Assembly (NCBI GenBank): GCA_029298735.1
Contig: JANSLP010000043.1
Coordinates: forward strand, 62,001-126,000
Length of the DNA: 64,000 nt
DNA from: Ophiostoma sp. CBS 140.51
Taxonomy: Eukaryota; Ascomycota; Sordariomycetes; Ophiostomatales; Ophiostomataceae
Direction: 5' to 3'
The notes below the pieces were generated by a model. It made no database searches. It was not told the origin of the DNA and was given only the letters and a program-made list of their open reading frames with translations. Made by a program: the position numbers and the translations under genes. Each line of letters starts with the position of its first letter. Position 1 is the stretch's first letter. Below, piece after piece: positions 55,501-64,000 of the stretch.

Positions 55501-55705
55501 CGTCCGAAATAAAGTCCCAGATATCCTGAGCGCCACCACCGCTGGCCGAGCTGTAGTAGCCGTCGCTGTCGTCGGAGTCGTCATATTCGTCGAGGTCGCT
55601 TACGTCTGATGTCGGTGGGAGCTTGAGGGCTGCCACGGCGTCTGTCATGGCCGCCAGCTTCTGCCGCCATTGCTCCTCATCGGAGCTTGGCGATATTGAG
55701 GCCAT
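49580..55705 (-). CDS. SLH1: Ski2-like RNA helicase Slh1 (ASCC3 homologue, RQT complex)
   Basis: Intronless, 2041 aa. The architecture is two tandem helicase-Sec63 cassettes. Cassette 1 has Walker A APTGAGKT (322-329) and DEVH (444-447). Cassette 2 has SPTGSGKT (about 1180-1187) and DEIH (about 1285). SATLP and the GRAGRPQF motif appear with each cassette as expected, with the second SAT box changed to STAC. FYFDASFRPVPLQQHFIGVKGKAGS distinguishes it from the splicing helicase Brr2. The N-terminus is acidic, with a DEELEELGL segment. The C-terminal Sec63 domain contains a Gly/Arg-rich insertion (about 1938-1970) followed by ASGSGASGSGAS repeats. Slh1/ASCC3 pulls on mRNA to split collided ribosomes in ribosome quality control. 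The length is near that of yeast Slh1 (about 1970 aa). Confidence 0.95.
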   Translation of the reverse strand: MASISPSSDEEQWRQKLAAMTDAVAALKLPPTSDVSDLDEYDDSDDSDGYYSSASGGGAQDIWDFISDDELEELGLAPSDVGNYGRGGSGGAAGSSSSYTPAWLSTKCLAMASRSSQAAAPIPPDVLQVQIMDVLQSSRPEEELQSQLTDLVGFDDLDFVIELLSHRDEIVSAAMAEDEAPAASLDGPSVGGSRLLTKAQREEQLRQKDFEHKTAVLNAASAKEAEYPHVYKAYHAGNSLSVTGKRYALPTGSTVREKEKYTEYYIPAGSKGKLGPGQSLVKIADLDGLCRGTFKGYTALNRMQSLVYPVAYKTSENMLICAPTGAGKTDAAMLTILHTIGQYALPNPVDDATVNDFAVDGEDFKIVYVAPMKALAAEITEKLGKRLAWLGIQVREYTGDMHLTKSEIVRTQIIVTTPEKWDVVTRRGVGDTELVQKVRLLIIDEVHMLHDERGAVLESLVARTERQVESTQSLIRIVGLSATLPNYIDVADFLKVNRYAGLFYFDASFRPVPLQQHFIGVKGKAGSKEGKENLDIVAFEKARDMLEQGHQIMVFVHSRRDTLATAKMLHEKATDEMCLDLFDPSNHPHYEAAVASMKTSKARELRDLLPKGLGIHHAGMSRSDRNLMERLFGEGVLKVLCCTATLAWGVNLPAAAVIIKGTQVYSAQDGKFIDLGILDVLQIFGRAGRPQFEDTGIGMICTSHNKLTHYLTAVTEQLPIESRFSAKLVDNLNAEIALGTVTSIPEAVQWIGYSYLFVRMRRNPMAYGIDWAEFAQDPMLVQRRRQLAVQAARTLQQSQMIIYNETTDELRSKDVGRIASQFYILHSSIQIFNSMMRQHATEADVLQMIAKSSEFDNISSRDSENKELSKLKDTGTVCDVGATIDSPQAKTNILLQSYISKVQPDDFALGNDLNYVAQQAARICRALFMIALNRRWGHQCLVLLSLSKSIERRVWPFEHPLAQFDLPRPVMAQLDEKGTVASIESLRDMEPGEIGSLVRNHGAGNKIARILNNFPTLTVEAEIAPLNRDVLRIKLYLYPDFRWNDQTHGTSESYYIWVENSETSEIYHHEYFVLSRRKLHDDHEMNFTIPLSDPLPDQIYVRAVSDRWLGAETVTPVSFQHLIRPDTESVYTDLLNLQPLSIKALKNPVLEDIYAQRFQYFNPMQTQIFHTLYHTPANVLLGSPTGSGKTVAAELAMWWAFRERPGSKVVYIAPMKALVRERIKDWGGRLAGPAGLKMVELTGDNTPDTRTIQDADIIITTPEKWDGISRSWQTRNYVRKVSLVIIDEIHLLAGDRGPILEIIVSRMNYIAASTKVPVRLLGMSTACANATDLANWLGVKQSQGALFNFRHSVRPVPLELYIDGFPDMRGFCPLMQAMNRPSFLAIKNHSPDKPVIVFVPSRRQTRLTAKDLVNFCGMEDNPRRFLHMEEDDLQANLARVKDDALREAISFGIGLHHAGLVESDRQLSEELFLHNKIQILVATSTLAWGVNLPAHLVIVKGTQFFDAKIEGYKDMDLTDVLQMLGRAGRPQFDNSGVARIFTQDAKKDFYKHFLHTGFPVESSLHTVLDNHLCAEVSAETIVSKQDALDYLTWTFFFRRLHKNPSYYGLDILPEEQQENGSMTAQHLANEFMVDMVDKALNDLATSKCVEVYPNGDVDPTPLGKIMSYYYLSHKTIRHLVRHAKARASFLDVLSWMCHATEYDELPVRHNEDLVNAELSANLTFPGTSFGLPMWDPHVKSFLLLQAHMSRITLPITDYVGDQTSVLDQAIRIMQASIDVLAELNHLSSCLEMITLLQCIKSAAWPTDPPVTILPGVDGEAAEVYGKSKGASMTLLQTVSAMTEAQKKQLSKSLQVPASRVNQFNRAVSLLPNVQVSVSPVTSSSVTINLKRLNALVDREGRMYAPKFPKSQTEGFFAVVGDLARDEVYAIKRVGWSSGPNRGGGGGRGGRGGRNDRGGRGGGRGGGRGGAQASGSGASGSGASGSSQPTARAVVQLPESVAQSGKVDVFIVSDGYVGLEYRVLSVEVPKAPVVDGIDKRGE

Positions 55706-57067
55706 CTTGAGGTTGTGTGAGATCGTGAGGCGGGGTTGAGAGAAAGAGTTGTGAGATTGAGATTTGAAGAGTGAAAGTGAGGTTATTCGTTTGGAGGGAT
55801 AAATCGTATGTGTGTGTGTACGCTCTTAAGATGCTCGATGCTTGCTGCTTGAAATAGAATGAATGAATGAGAAACAAATTGAACGAAAGAACGTGATGGC
55901 AATTTGAACTGCCCAAATATGCGTGAACGAAGCTCCCCTCGATTATGATGCACTTTTCATCATCAGCTTCATTGTGTGTTAGCCACCGCCAGAAACACTG
56001 CCAAAATAGCGGGGGAGTCATCCGGGCTGACAAAGCTTGGCATTGCAGACAGACAAGGCAGGCGCAGTGGGCGAGCTGTGAGTTAGCGTCTGCATGTAAA
56101 ACGGTCGGTCGCGCCACTATGAAGCTGCCGCCTGTAGGCATTTTGGGAAGGAGGGAAGCTCGACGTCGTTTACAACGTCGAGGCGTTTTCTGTTTTCGGT
56201 GTTTCTTTACTACTTCTTTTTGTCTTGAAAATCGAAATGGTTGAAACTCTTCTCCTCCGTATCGTCATACTTCTTGAAGCAACACAGACCTTTACTCTAG
56301 CCCCTGGCTACGGTATAATCTCCGGCTTCCGTGACCAGGGTTTGGTGCAACTGCTGCTCTTTCCCTATCTGTCCGCGCCTGTGCCTGTAATAAGGGGATA
56401 AGCTCGCTGGCTGTTGGGATGTTCTTTCCAGAATTCTTCGCACCTGCCCAACCAGCCAATCGCGACACTCTGGGCGTCTGTTTTAGCAGGTGGGGCCAGC
56501 CGCGTGGAAGCCACCCTTCAATTCCAAAGCGACGCTGGACACGCCCATCCCTCTTTACGCGGTATTGCTCCTGAGGCTCCGTATTACGCGATAGTCCTGT
56601 AGCAGTGGCCCAAAAACCCCTCGAACCACACGTCGCGGATACGAGCAATTTAGCGATACGCGGTCCACCCCAGGGGGCTTTTTGGAGAAAGGGGGGGAGG
56701 CTTAGAAAGGAGACGTGTTTTTTGGGCGTGGCAGCCGTAATATCTTGTCTCGTCCACATGCTTGTCGGTCGCTCCCTTCTCTTGTATCGAAAACTTTCCC
56801 AACGAGCCAACAACCCCCCCGAACGGTATTTCCCCTTGTGGAGTTCGAGTTCTCGACCAAATTAAACCACCACCGATCTCTCCTTCCCTTTTCAACGGAA
56901 ACAATCTACGACCCTTATTTTGTGTTCTATTCCCTCCCCACACACCAAAAACAACGTGCGACTTCAGCAACGAAACGACCCTTTCCAGAACCCTTCAACC
57001 GTTTCGACAGCTTCAGCCCTAACAACCAACGACACAGCTTCCTCAGTCCCAGCTTCCGTCCGCAACC
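55706..57067. other. Intergenic between divergent Slh1 and Got1 genes
   Basis: About 1.36 kb. The Slh1-proximal part has TGTGTGTGTG and A/T-rich words. From about 56780 it is C/A-rich, like a leader of Got1. A 173-codon minus-strand frame at 56292-56813 shows no domain and is not called. Confidence 0.4.
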
Positions 57068-57936
57068 ATGCCGTCCATGTGGTTAACAGACTCTCAGAGT
57101 GCGTCCTCTCGCGCCCCTCTTCTTTTCGTTTTCTTCTTCTCCGGGCCTACGAGCTTTGCGACACGCGACCATTCCAGAAGCTCACAGCTCCGCGGAGGAG
57201 CCGGTCGCAAAGCTCAAAGCTCGGGCGCTTTCCGGGTGCTGCCGTGACGGTCGCATCGACTAGACAAAGACGATACATGCTAACGTAAACTTTTTTCAAC
57301 CTCTAGAAGTCGGAGTGGCTTTCTGCACTGGTGGTATGTTAATGGCTCTCTCGCCTCGATGGCTTGGCCTTGTCGGGCAGCCAAGCTCGAGCCCTCGGCC
57401 TCTTGCGCATCTCTAACTCGATATCCAGGTGGCTTCTTCCTCATCGGCGGTGTCATGCTCTTCTTCGACCGGGCCATGTGAGTCTCTTCCCTTAGCAGCC
57501 TTATCGCAGCTTCCTCGTCATTATTTTGAGTTTTTTTACTGACCTCCCTCGTTCTAGGCTCGCCATGGGCAATGTAAGCAGACGAATCACTTGAAGCGCA
57601 GGGCTTCCGACGACATCCTTCTAACAATCTTCCCAACAGATCCTCTTCCTTATCGGCCTCACCATTATCATCGGCCCGGCCAAGACACTCCTCTTCTTCG
57701 CGCGCAAGCAAAAGGCCAAGGGCACCGCTGCCTTCTTTGGCGGTCTGCTCCTGATTCTGCTACGGTGGCCACTCATCGGATTCTGTGTCGAACTGTACGG
57801 TATCATGGTCTTGTTCGGCGACTTCCTCGGTACGATTGCGGCATTTGCGCGGAACGCGCCGATTGTGGGACCGTACATTGGCGTGGCCGTGGACCGCTTA
57901 GGGCTCGGCCGGCGCAACACGGACCTGCCGGTGTGA
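57068..57936 (+). CDS. GOT1: Got1 Golgi/ER vesicle transport protein
   Basis: Model: join(57068..57098, 57307..57333, 57429..57477, 57558..57573, 57640..57936), 139 aa. Five exons, two of them only 27 and 16 bases, restore the full family sequence: MPSMWLTDSQKVGVAFCTGG, GFFLIGGVMLFFDRAM, LAMGN, then ILFLIGLTIIIGPAKT. There are four hydrophobic segments with both ends cytosolic and a conserved LRWPLIGFCVELYG near the third and fourth. Length fits the usual 138-140 aa. Got1 works in ER-Golgi transport, influencing vesicle fusion and ER export. The fine exon structure means that automatic annotation could easily miss the N-terminus. Confidence 0.94.
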
Positions 57937-58853
57937 GACGGCTGTGCACGTGCCAACAAGAATACCAGCAGTTTGTGGGAATGTACGAGTTGACCGCGAC
58001 TCGGAGCGCAAAGCGAATGACGTACGGACATCGACCTCGACCGTATACAACACGTGCTATTTGCCGAGAAACAACAACACACAACAGAAAGATGGAGGGG
58101 CGGGCGGGTTCGGGTGGGCTATAGCAGCTGTCCACAACCCGCTGTGCGGTTTATTGCTTTATCGTTTGGCTCTGATAAGGCGTCTTGTGTAAAGGGCGTC
58201 TTTTCCTCTACACTATTTCACTATTTATTATAGAGAACCCCCAAGAAGAGGCAAATGGCAGGATCCAAAGGGGTTTTTACGGCTAAGGAGGACAATACTT
58301 TATTCGGCGTTGGGTTGGGACGGAATCAATTTGAGGCCTCGAGGGCTTGGGGGGCTGAAGGCAGCAGGGAAGAAGCGTGGTTTCTGAACCAGTGTACAAA
58401 AATACCCCTTCGTCTTGCATTTCTTTTTTGGCGAAATAGGGCAGACCCCAAGTTTAATTCTTTTTATGTTTGGAGTTTTGTAACATACTTCCTTTTTAAT
58501 ACGACTCTTTGAACAAATTTGATATGACTGTAAAAGTTGGTATCAAAAGCATAATAAACAAAGGGGTAAATTGACATGTCATGTTGGTCATCGTGCTGCC
58601 CCCGTCACAAAACTAACTCTCGTGGTGTCTGATATCATGGATTCATTCGCTCCGCAGCGCCGCATAGAGCGGCAGCCTACCCTGCAATCTGCCACACAAA
58701 ATCTATCTTAACTATGGCTCTTTGTCGCTTCGTATTTTATGTACCTGGCGATCTGATTCATCCAAACTAAACGAAGCCTCCTCGGCCAAGTCCAATGCGC
58801 ATTTCTCCTTCTCTTCTTCTCGTTCTCATTCCCTCACACAATCTTCTCCACAT
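57937..58853. other. Convergent 3' flanks of Got1 and profilin genes
   Basis: About 920 bp, A/T-rich from 58200 to 58560. A short plus frame (58255-58512) has no recognisable features. No gene is called. Confidence 0.4.
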
Positions 58854-59584
58854 TTAGTAACCAAGACCGCGCAGGTAGTCGGCCAGGGCCTCGACCGTTG
58901 CGCGCGCATTGCTGGCCTGTGCGTTCTCGCCGTAGTGGCCGACAATAATTGCCTGCTTTGTCTTGGCAATGGCGACACCGGTCTTGCCCTTGCGGATCAT
59001 GGCGATGTTGTCGTCGGCGCTGACAATGGTGGCAACGTACTTCTCGCCGGCAATGTGCAGACCCTCGCCGTAGGCCTTGTCGGTGGCGGCCTGGTTGCCG
59101 GCCTCGAAGATGGCGGCGGCGGCCTTCATCTCCTCCGGCTTGAGCGCAAAGCTGGAGGAGGAAGCCCAGACGCTGTCGCCGGCGGCGCTGATGATGGCGG
59201 CCTCATCGATGTGACCGCTGCCGACCAGGCTAAATATTTCGGATGTTGTGTTAGCATGACCGTCTCCCACCTTTTGTGTTTCTGTTCCTGCTTCTGCTTG
59301 CACTCCGTCTCCGTCGCCGATATGCCCCGCGGTCCGATCGCGGTCCGTCCAAATACCCCATGACTCGATATCCAAGATGCCGGAATCAACAGAACCGTTC
59401 GTTCGAGGCGTTCGAGTCGTCGCGCGGGGTCGGCAAGCTATGGCGACGCATGCAACATGCAGCAGCGGGGGAAAAGTAGGTATTTACCTCGAGTCGATAT
59501 ATCCTATACCGCCACAATAGTCAGTCAAAAGCCATCAAAACATATACATCGACGAGGGGCGCTCTACCGACCTTGCCAAGACAT
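58854..59584 (-). CDS. PFY1: Profilin
   Basis: Model: complement(join(58854..59229, 59488..59503, 59572..59584)), 134 aa. Exons of 13 and 16 bases supply MSWQ, GYIDS and the first base pairs of Ser, giving MSWQGYIDSSLVGSGHIDEAA, the classic profilin N-terminus (the WQ and Y form part of the polyproline site). The remainder fits throughout: AGDSVWASS, GEKYVATIVSADD, GKTGVAIAKTKQAIIVGHY and the C-terminal helix ARATVEALADYLRGLGY. Profilin binds actin monomers and feeds them to formins. The first donor is GTCGGT, weaker than usual. The frame reads on upstream of exon 3 to a spurious ATG (59375), so an automatic call may carry a wrong N-terminus. Confidence 0.95.
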
Positions 59585-61452
59585 GGTGTTGATTTGTTGT
59601 GTGTTTGGATTGTGTGGTTGCTTTGCTTTTTGCTGGAGTCTATCTCAGTGAAGAGATAAGATGAGGGGGGCGGTTCCGAGAAATCTGCACAGAAAATCAA
59701 CAATGAGCGTCTGCAATGTCACAGGTGAGTTTGTCGAGGGAAACCCGCAGCGTCGTACGGAGGGTTATTCGGAGGGCGGTCAGGGGAGTTGAAGAGTTTA
59801 GGAAGTTTGTAGAGGGGCTTTGTTTGCTTCTGGTGTTGCTTTTGGTGTGATAATGCGAGGATGCGGGAATGTGGGAAACGTACAGTTTAGGATCGTGGGG
59901 GAGGGAGAAGAAAAAAGGCAAAACAGACGTGTGACGTTTGGTCGTTTGAGCGGGAGTAGGAGAGGAAGAGAGAGGAAGGGAAGAGTAGAGAAAGGGGAAG
60001 AATGGGAAGAAGTGGGATGGGAAAATAAGACGTGCGCAGCGCAAGGATTAAGGCCAATAGCGGTGCTGGTGAACAACTACTGAATAATAGTGGGCAGGCA
60101 AGACCCCAGTAAAGAAACGAAACCACAGCAGGAAGGAGCCCAGGAGGCCATCGAGAGCTCCCAAGAGCGCCTGCCGAAAGAGGGGTATGGCCGCCGGTGC
60201 AGAGTCGCTGTATTCTACGTCAGGGAAGGCAAGAGGCAAGCTCCAGGCAACCGAGCTGGCAAGGAAAGAACTACTGTGTACACCCCGCTAAAGACAAGCT
60301 CCCGGCGCTGGGCAGACTGGCGTCCAAGCTTGAAGCGGCGTGTTTATGCGTGTTTGTCTACTACTGTACTGCTGCTTGATCAAGTTGTGACGGTGACTAA
60401 GGCTCTTGTTTTCTTTGTTGTGAAGGTGTGAGGCGTTTTGCAGCTCAGGCTGTTTCACTGATCGCGAATCAAGCTGGGATGAAAAGCGGAAAGAAAGCAG
60501 CAAACCAAAGCAGGGTGGCTCTTGCCGGCGCTGAGGAGTTTGAGCTCTGTGCACACACCGCGCGAAAGCCGCTACCCCGCCGAGCCCCGCTTACACATCA
60601 TTTGCACTGTCAAAAGGGACTTGTACGCGTTAAGAACAGAGTCGAACGACCGGCCAGACCTGATGCAGCCATGTCTCTCTTGCCTGCACAACGTGCAGCA
60701 TCGCGCCCAGTAACAAGGCGGATAATCTGACGGCTGGAACATTTCGAGATTCTGAAACGTATATAGCCCGACGTCCTATGGTCTCGAACAAGCAATGTAG
60801 GCAGCCTCAAATTTATAGTGAGGATCACGTGCCAAAAGAATGAGAGTTGACAATACCAGTTCGAGATGATTGATTTGATATTTTTTTCTGATCTAAACTC
60901 GGATATAACAACTGCTATATAAGAACGTTTCATGAAACAGATAGGTTGTTTCCAGCAACCGTTTCAAATAGTTTAGAGGAGGTGCCTGGAGCTGCAGGTG
61001 GGAGCTCCTGGAGCTCAACGGTAAAGTGTGGCTTGTCGTATTACATAATCTTGTGGCGCCCATTTTGCGAAAGGAACGTAATAGTGCTTTCGGCAGTCGC
61101 CCTCGACCATCAGATCAGGAAAGAGTCGAGAAGCCAGAATCGAGACACATTGTCTCGCCCCAGTCCACTCCGACGACAGGGCGCGCTTTATCGACGTGGC
61201 ACATATCTCGAATACCCGTTTGCGAGCTTCACTCCGCCATCACGCCTCGCCGACTGTCGCAATTGCTACGCGGACCCCTGCCGTCGCATACGGTGAAGAC
61301 GCGACTCGACTAAATCAGCTTCAACTTTAGCTGCAGCTTCAAAGCTGTCTTTGCTGTCGCCTACATCTCAACAACCCACAATTAACGACCAAAACACGAC
61401 TGCATCTTGATCTAAAATCCCTCCTATCTACCACCATCCCCCCGCCTCCACC
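59585..61452. other. 1.9 kb spacer between divergent profilin and Arp5 genes
   Basis: No supportable gene. The profilin side (to about 60050) is purine-rich on the plus strand, thus pyrimidine-rich in the direction of profilin. An ATCACGTG box lies at 60824-60831. The last 100 bases are C/T-rich leader before Arp5. Confidence 0.45.
60824..60831 (+). promoter_or_regulatory. ATCACGTG (Cbf1-type E-box)
   Basis: Matches RTCACRTG; about 620 bp upstream of Arp5. It is the only such word in this spacer. Function is inference. Confidence 0.3.
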
Positions 61453-63889
61453 ATGGCACCTTCGGCCATGAACGTCGTAGAGCCCATTCCACGGCGCGAA
61501 GCCTGGAAGTTGCTGCCAGAGCCGACCATCTACCCAGTCAAGGATGTGTCCCTCGAGGACTTTGTGGAGCCGCGGTCCGACGGCTACGAAGCCGCAAAGA
61601 AGCGTGCGGACGGCGACGCGGCCATTGTGATTGATAATGGCTCGTCAGCTGTCCGCGCCGGCTGGTCGTTTGAGAAGAACCCGCGCTTCATTATCCCTCC
61701 GACGATGGCCAAATACCGCGACCGCAAGCTCGGCAAGACGTTCTCGTTTGTGGGCTCTGACTGCTACGCCGACACAGCCGCCCGCGGCCATATACGAAAC
61801 GCCTTTGAGGCCGGCACGGGTATTGTGGCCAACTGGGACGTGATGGAGCACATTCTCGACTACACCTTTGTCAAGCTGGGACTGAACGGCAGCACTGATG
61901 GCGCCGTCGACGTGCCCATCGTCTTGACTGAGGCCGTGGCCAACTTCCCCTACTCACGAAAGAGTGAGTATCTCCTCGTTGTACAAGGACTCTTTGGCCC
62001 TATTTAACTAAAACCCTTTCTTCTATAGCCATGACTGAAATCGTCTTTGAGTGCTACGGCGCCCCGTCACTCGCCTACGGCATCGACTCCCTCTTCTCCT
62101 ACCGCCACAACAAGGGCAACACCGGCGTCGTCGTCTCCTCGTCCTACAGCGCCACCCACGTCATCCCCGTCTACAACTCAAAGGCAGTCCTGTCCCAGGC
62201 TATCCGCTTAAATTGGGGTGGTTCACATGCCGCCGACTACCTGCTGCGCCTCGTCCGTCTCAAGTACCGCGACTACCTCAGCAACAACCTCAAGCTGCAC
62301 CAGTCGCAGGCTGAGTACTGGCTCAAGGACTTCTGCTATGTCTCCAAGGACTACGAAAACGAGCTGCGCGGCGTCCTGGACTGGACGGGACTCGAGGACC
62401 GCGAGCGCATCATTCAGTTCCCCTATACCGAGGAGATTGTCATCCAAAAGACCGAGGAGGAGCTTGCCAAGATTGCCGAGCGCAAGAAGGAGAGCGGCCG
62501 CCGTCTGCAGGAGCAGGCCGTCAAAATGCGTCTCGAGCGCCTCCTTAAGAAGGAGCAGGAGCTCGAGTACTACAAGAGCATCCAGACCCAGATTGCCGAG
62601 AGCCCCAAGAAGGAGACCAAGCGCCTGCTCGACGAGGCCGAGGTCAAGGACGAGGCCGCCCTCGAGCGCCAGATCAAGGAGCTCGAGAAGACGATCCGCC
62701 GCGCGCGGCAAAAGGATCTGGGCCAAGACCCGGACGAGGAGACCGAGGCGCCCGACTTTTCGTTGCTCGAGGTCCCCGACGACCAGCTCGACGAGACCCA
62801 GCTCAAGGCAAAGCGCCAGCAGCGGCTGATGAAGTCCAACCACGAGGCGCGCGCGCGCGCCAAGGCCGAGAAGGAGGCTGAAAAGGCCCGTGTCGCCGAG
62901 GAGGCACGGCTCGAGGAGGAGCGGCGCACCAACGACCTCGAGAACTGGCTCGAGGAGAAGCGGGCCGCCCGCCTCGAGGCACTCGCCAAGATCAAGGAGC
63001 GCGAGCGCCTGTCCAAGGACATGGGCAACCGCAAGAACCTGGCCTCGTACATTCGCATGAAGAACATTGCCAACCTGGCTAGTGACGGTCCCTCGGGCGG
63101 TGCAGGTGCGACTGGCCGCAAGCGGCGGCGCGGCGGTGCCGGCGACGACGACGACTTTGGTGCTGACGATGCCGACTGGGGTGTTTACCGCGACATTGCT
63201 GTCAACAAGGACGACAGTGACGACGAAGAACGCGAGGAGAACCCCGACGTCCAGCTTAAGGACCTAGAGGAGCTGCTGCTGCAGTACGACCCAGATTTTA
63301 CGTACGAGCACACGCGCGAGGCACAGAACGACTGGAGCAAGAAGATGCTGCACGCCTTTGAGCGCGGCCCCCGGCCGTTTGACCCGGACAGCCCCGCCGA
63401 ACGTCACCAGATCCACCTCAATGTCGAGCGCATCCGCGTGCCCGAGGTTTTGTTCCAGCCGAGCGCCATTGCCGGCATCGATCAGGCCGGTCTTGTAGAG
63501 ATTGCGGGCGATATTTTGACACAGCGTCTGACGGGTCTGGCCGGTATCGAGCGCGATGACTTCTTGAAGGACATCTTCTTGACGGGCGGCCTGACCCTGT
63601 TCCAGAACTTTGACGAGCGTCTACATACCGGTCTGCAGGCTCTGCTGCCGGCTGGTGCACCTCTGCGTATACGGCGCGCCAAGGACCCGCTGACGGATGC
63701 CTGGCGGGGTGCGGCCGAGTGGGCTGGCTCGTCGGCATGGCGGCAGGCTGCTGTGACCCGGGAAGAGTACCAAGAGAAAGGCTCCGAATACATTAAGGTG
63801 AGAAACATCTCTTCAACTGATCTCTTTGGAGTATCTGCTAACGATTCTAGGAACACGACCAAGGAAACGCTTTCGCATCGGGGAGCTAG
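61453..63889 (+). CDS. ARP5: Actin-related protein Arp5 (INO80 complex)
   Basis: Model: join(61453..61963, 62029..63797, 63851..63889), 772 aa. Exon 2 joins as YSRK-TMTEIVFECYG, and exon 3 adds EHDQGNAFASGS and the true stop, so the open frame to 63908 is not the real end. The actin fold begins with IVIDNGSSAVRAGW (phosphate loop 1), continues with ANWDVMEHILDY, SLAYGIDSLFSY and VVSSSYSATHVIPVY, and ends with GLVEIAGDILTQR and DIFLTGGLTLFQNF. It is split by a long charged insertion (about 310-580) of coiled coil, rich in Glu/Lys/Arg. This is the Arp5-specific feature used for Ies6 and nucleosome contacts. Arp5 is needed for nucleosome sliding by INO80. Length is close to yeast Arp5 (755 aa). 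Confidence 0.95.
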
Positions 63890-64000
63890 GAACCGCAGGT
63901 GCAAATGAAGGCGAAGTCGAAATCAAAGTCGAAGTCAAAAGCGAAAACTAAGACGAAGGTTGAAACGAAGGAGACATCCATAGTGCAGCCCGGGCCAGAG
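63890..64000. other. Arp5 3' flank
   Basis: About 110 bases with repeated AAGTCGAA(A) words (GAAGTCGAAATCAAAGTCG and similar) just past the stop; nothing coding is supported. Confidence 0.35.

Noticed and set aside
56292..56813. 173-codon minus frame upstream of Got1
   Set aside because: Arg/Pro/Gly-rich without a domain; it lies in the divergent promoter region.
60600..60720. tRNA-like T-arm words (GTCGTTCGACTC on the minus strand)
   Set aside because: Stem pairing and acceptor/anticodon arms could not be formed.
62223..62843. 206-codon Leu-rich minus frame inside Arp5
   Set aside because: Antisense shadow of the Glu/Lys/Arg coiled-coil insertion.

Overview
This window is nuclear DNA from a filamentous ascomycete (Pezizomycotina), most likely a Sordariomycete. 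The pointers are short spliceosomal introns (about 50-230 bp) with CTAAC-type branch points, many genes on both strands, a NIT4/NirA nitrate regulator with a glutamine-rich C-terminus, an AspB-type septin, a GH28 pectinase, and long pyrimidine-rich leaders. Genus is not resolved. I found 21 genes that I can support well, plus one plausible orphan and one acidic ORF inside a septin leader. All gene models were rebuilt by hand from splice sites; joins are given so that they can be checked.

Layout. 1-5 kb: a two-PAS-domain protein and a Yip-family Golgi membrane protein. 6-10.3 kb: a Ran-binding FG protein (Yrb2/RanBP3 type) and an FHIT-type dinucleotide hydrolase. 10.7-13.9 kb: the NIT4-like Zn2Cys6 activator on the minus strand, then about 3.3 kb without a gene. 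17.2-21.8 kb: a secreted GH28 enzyme and a DHA1-type MFS transporter, converging, followed by 3 kb without a gene. 24.8-28.7 kb: a peroxisomal (C-terminal AKL) acyl/aryl-CoA ligase and an SDR oxidoreductase in tandem. 29.6-33.5 kb: divergent La protein and mitochondrial ribosomal protein uS4m. 34.5-37.3 kb: a 12-bp minisatellite and an AspB/Cdc3 septin, then 4 kb without a gene. 41.3-46.2 kb: PEX7, a Dpb3-like histone-fold protein, a longin R-SNARE and a proline-rich orphan. 46.7-55.7 kb: a membrane SDR (Tda5-like), a G-patch protein and the 2041-residue helicase Slh1/ASCC3. 57-63.9 kb: Got1, profilin and Arp5.

How the genes relate. Most are unlinked housekeeping functions: vesicle traffic (Yip, Got1, R-SNARE), actin/septin cytoskeleton (profilin, septin), chromatin and replication (Arp5, Dpb3-like), RNA and translation (La, uS4m, Slh1, G-patch) and peroxisome import (PEX7). 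The accessory part is roughly 10.7-28.7 kb: the nitrate regulator, pectin-backbone hydrolase, drug-type transporter and the peroxisomal ligase/SDR pair, separated by long gene-free spacers. I saw no transposon, CRISPR, tRNA or rRNA that I could support. No clearly undescribed system is evident. The best leads are the septin start region, the GH28 active-site substitution, the SR-rich tail of the MFS transporter and the RGG insertion in Slh1.
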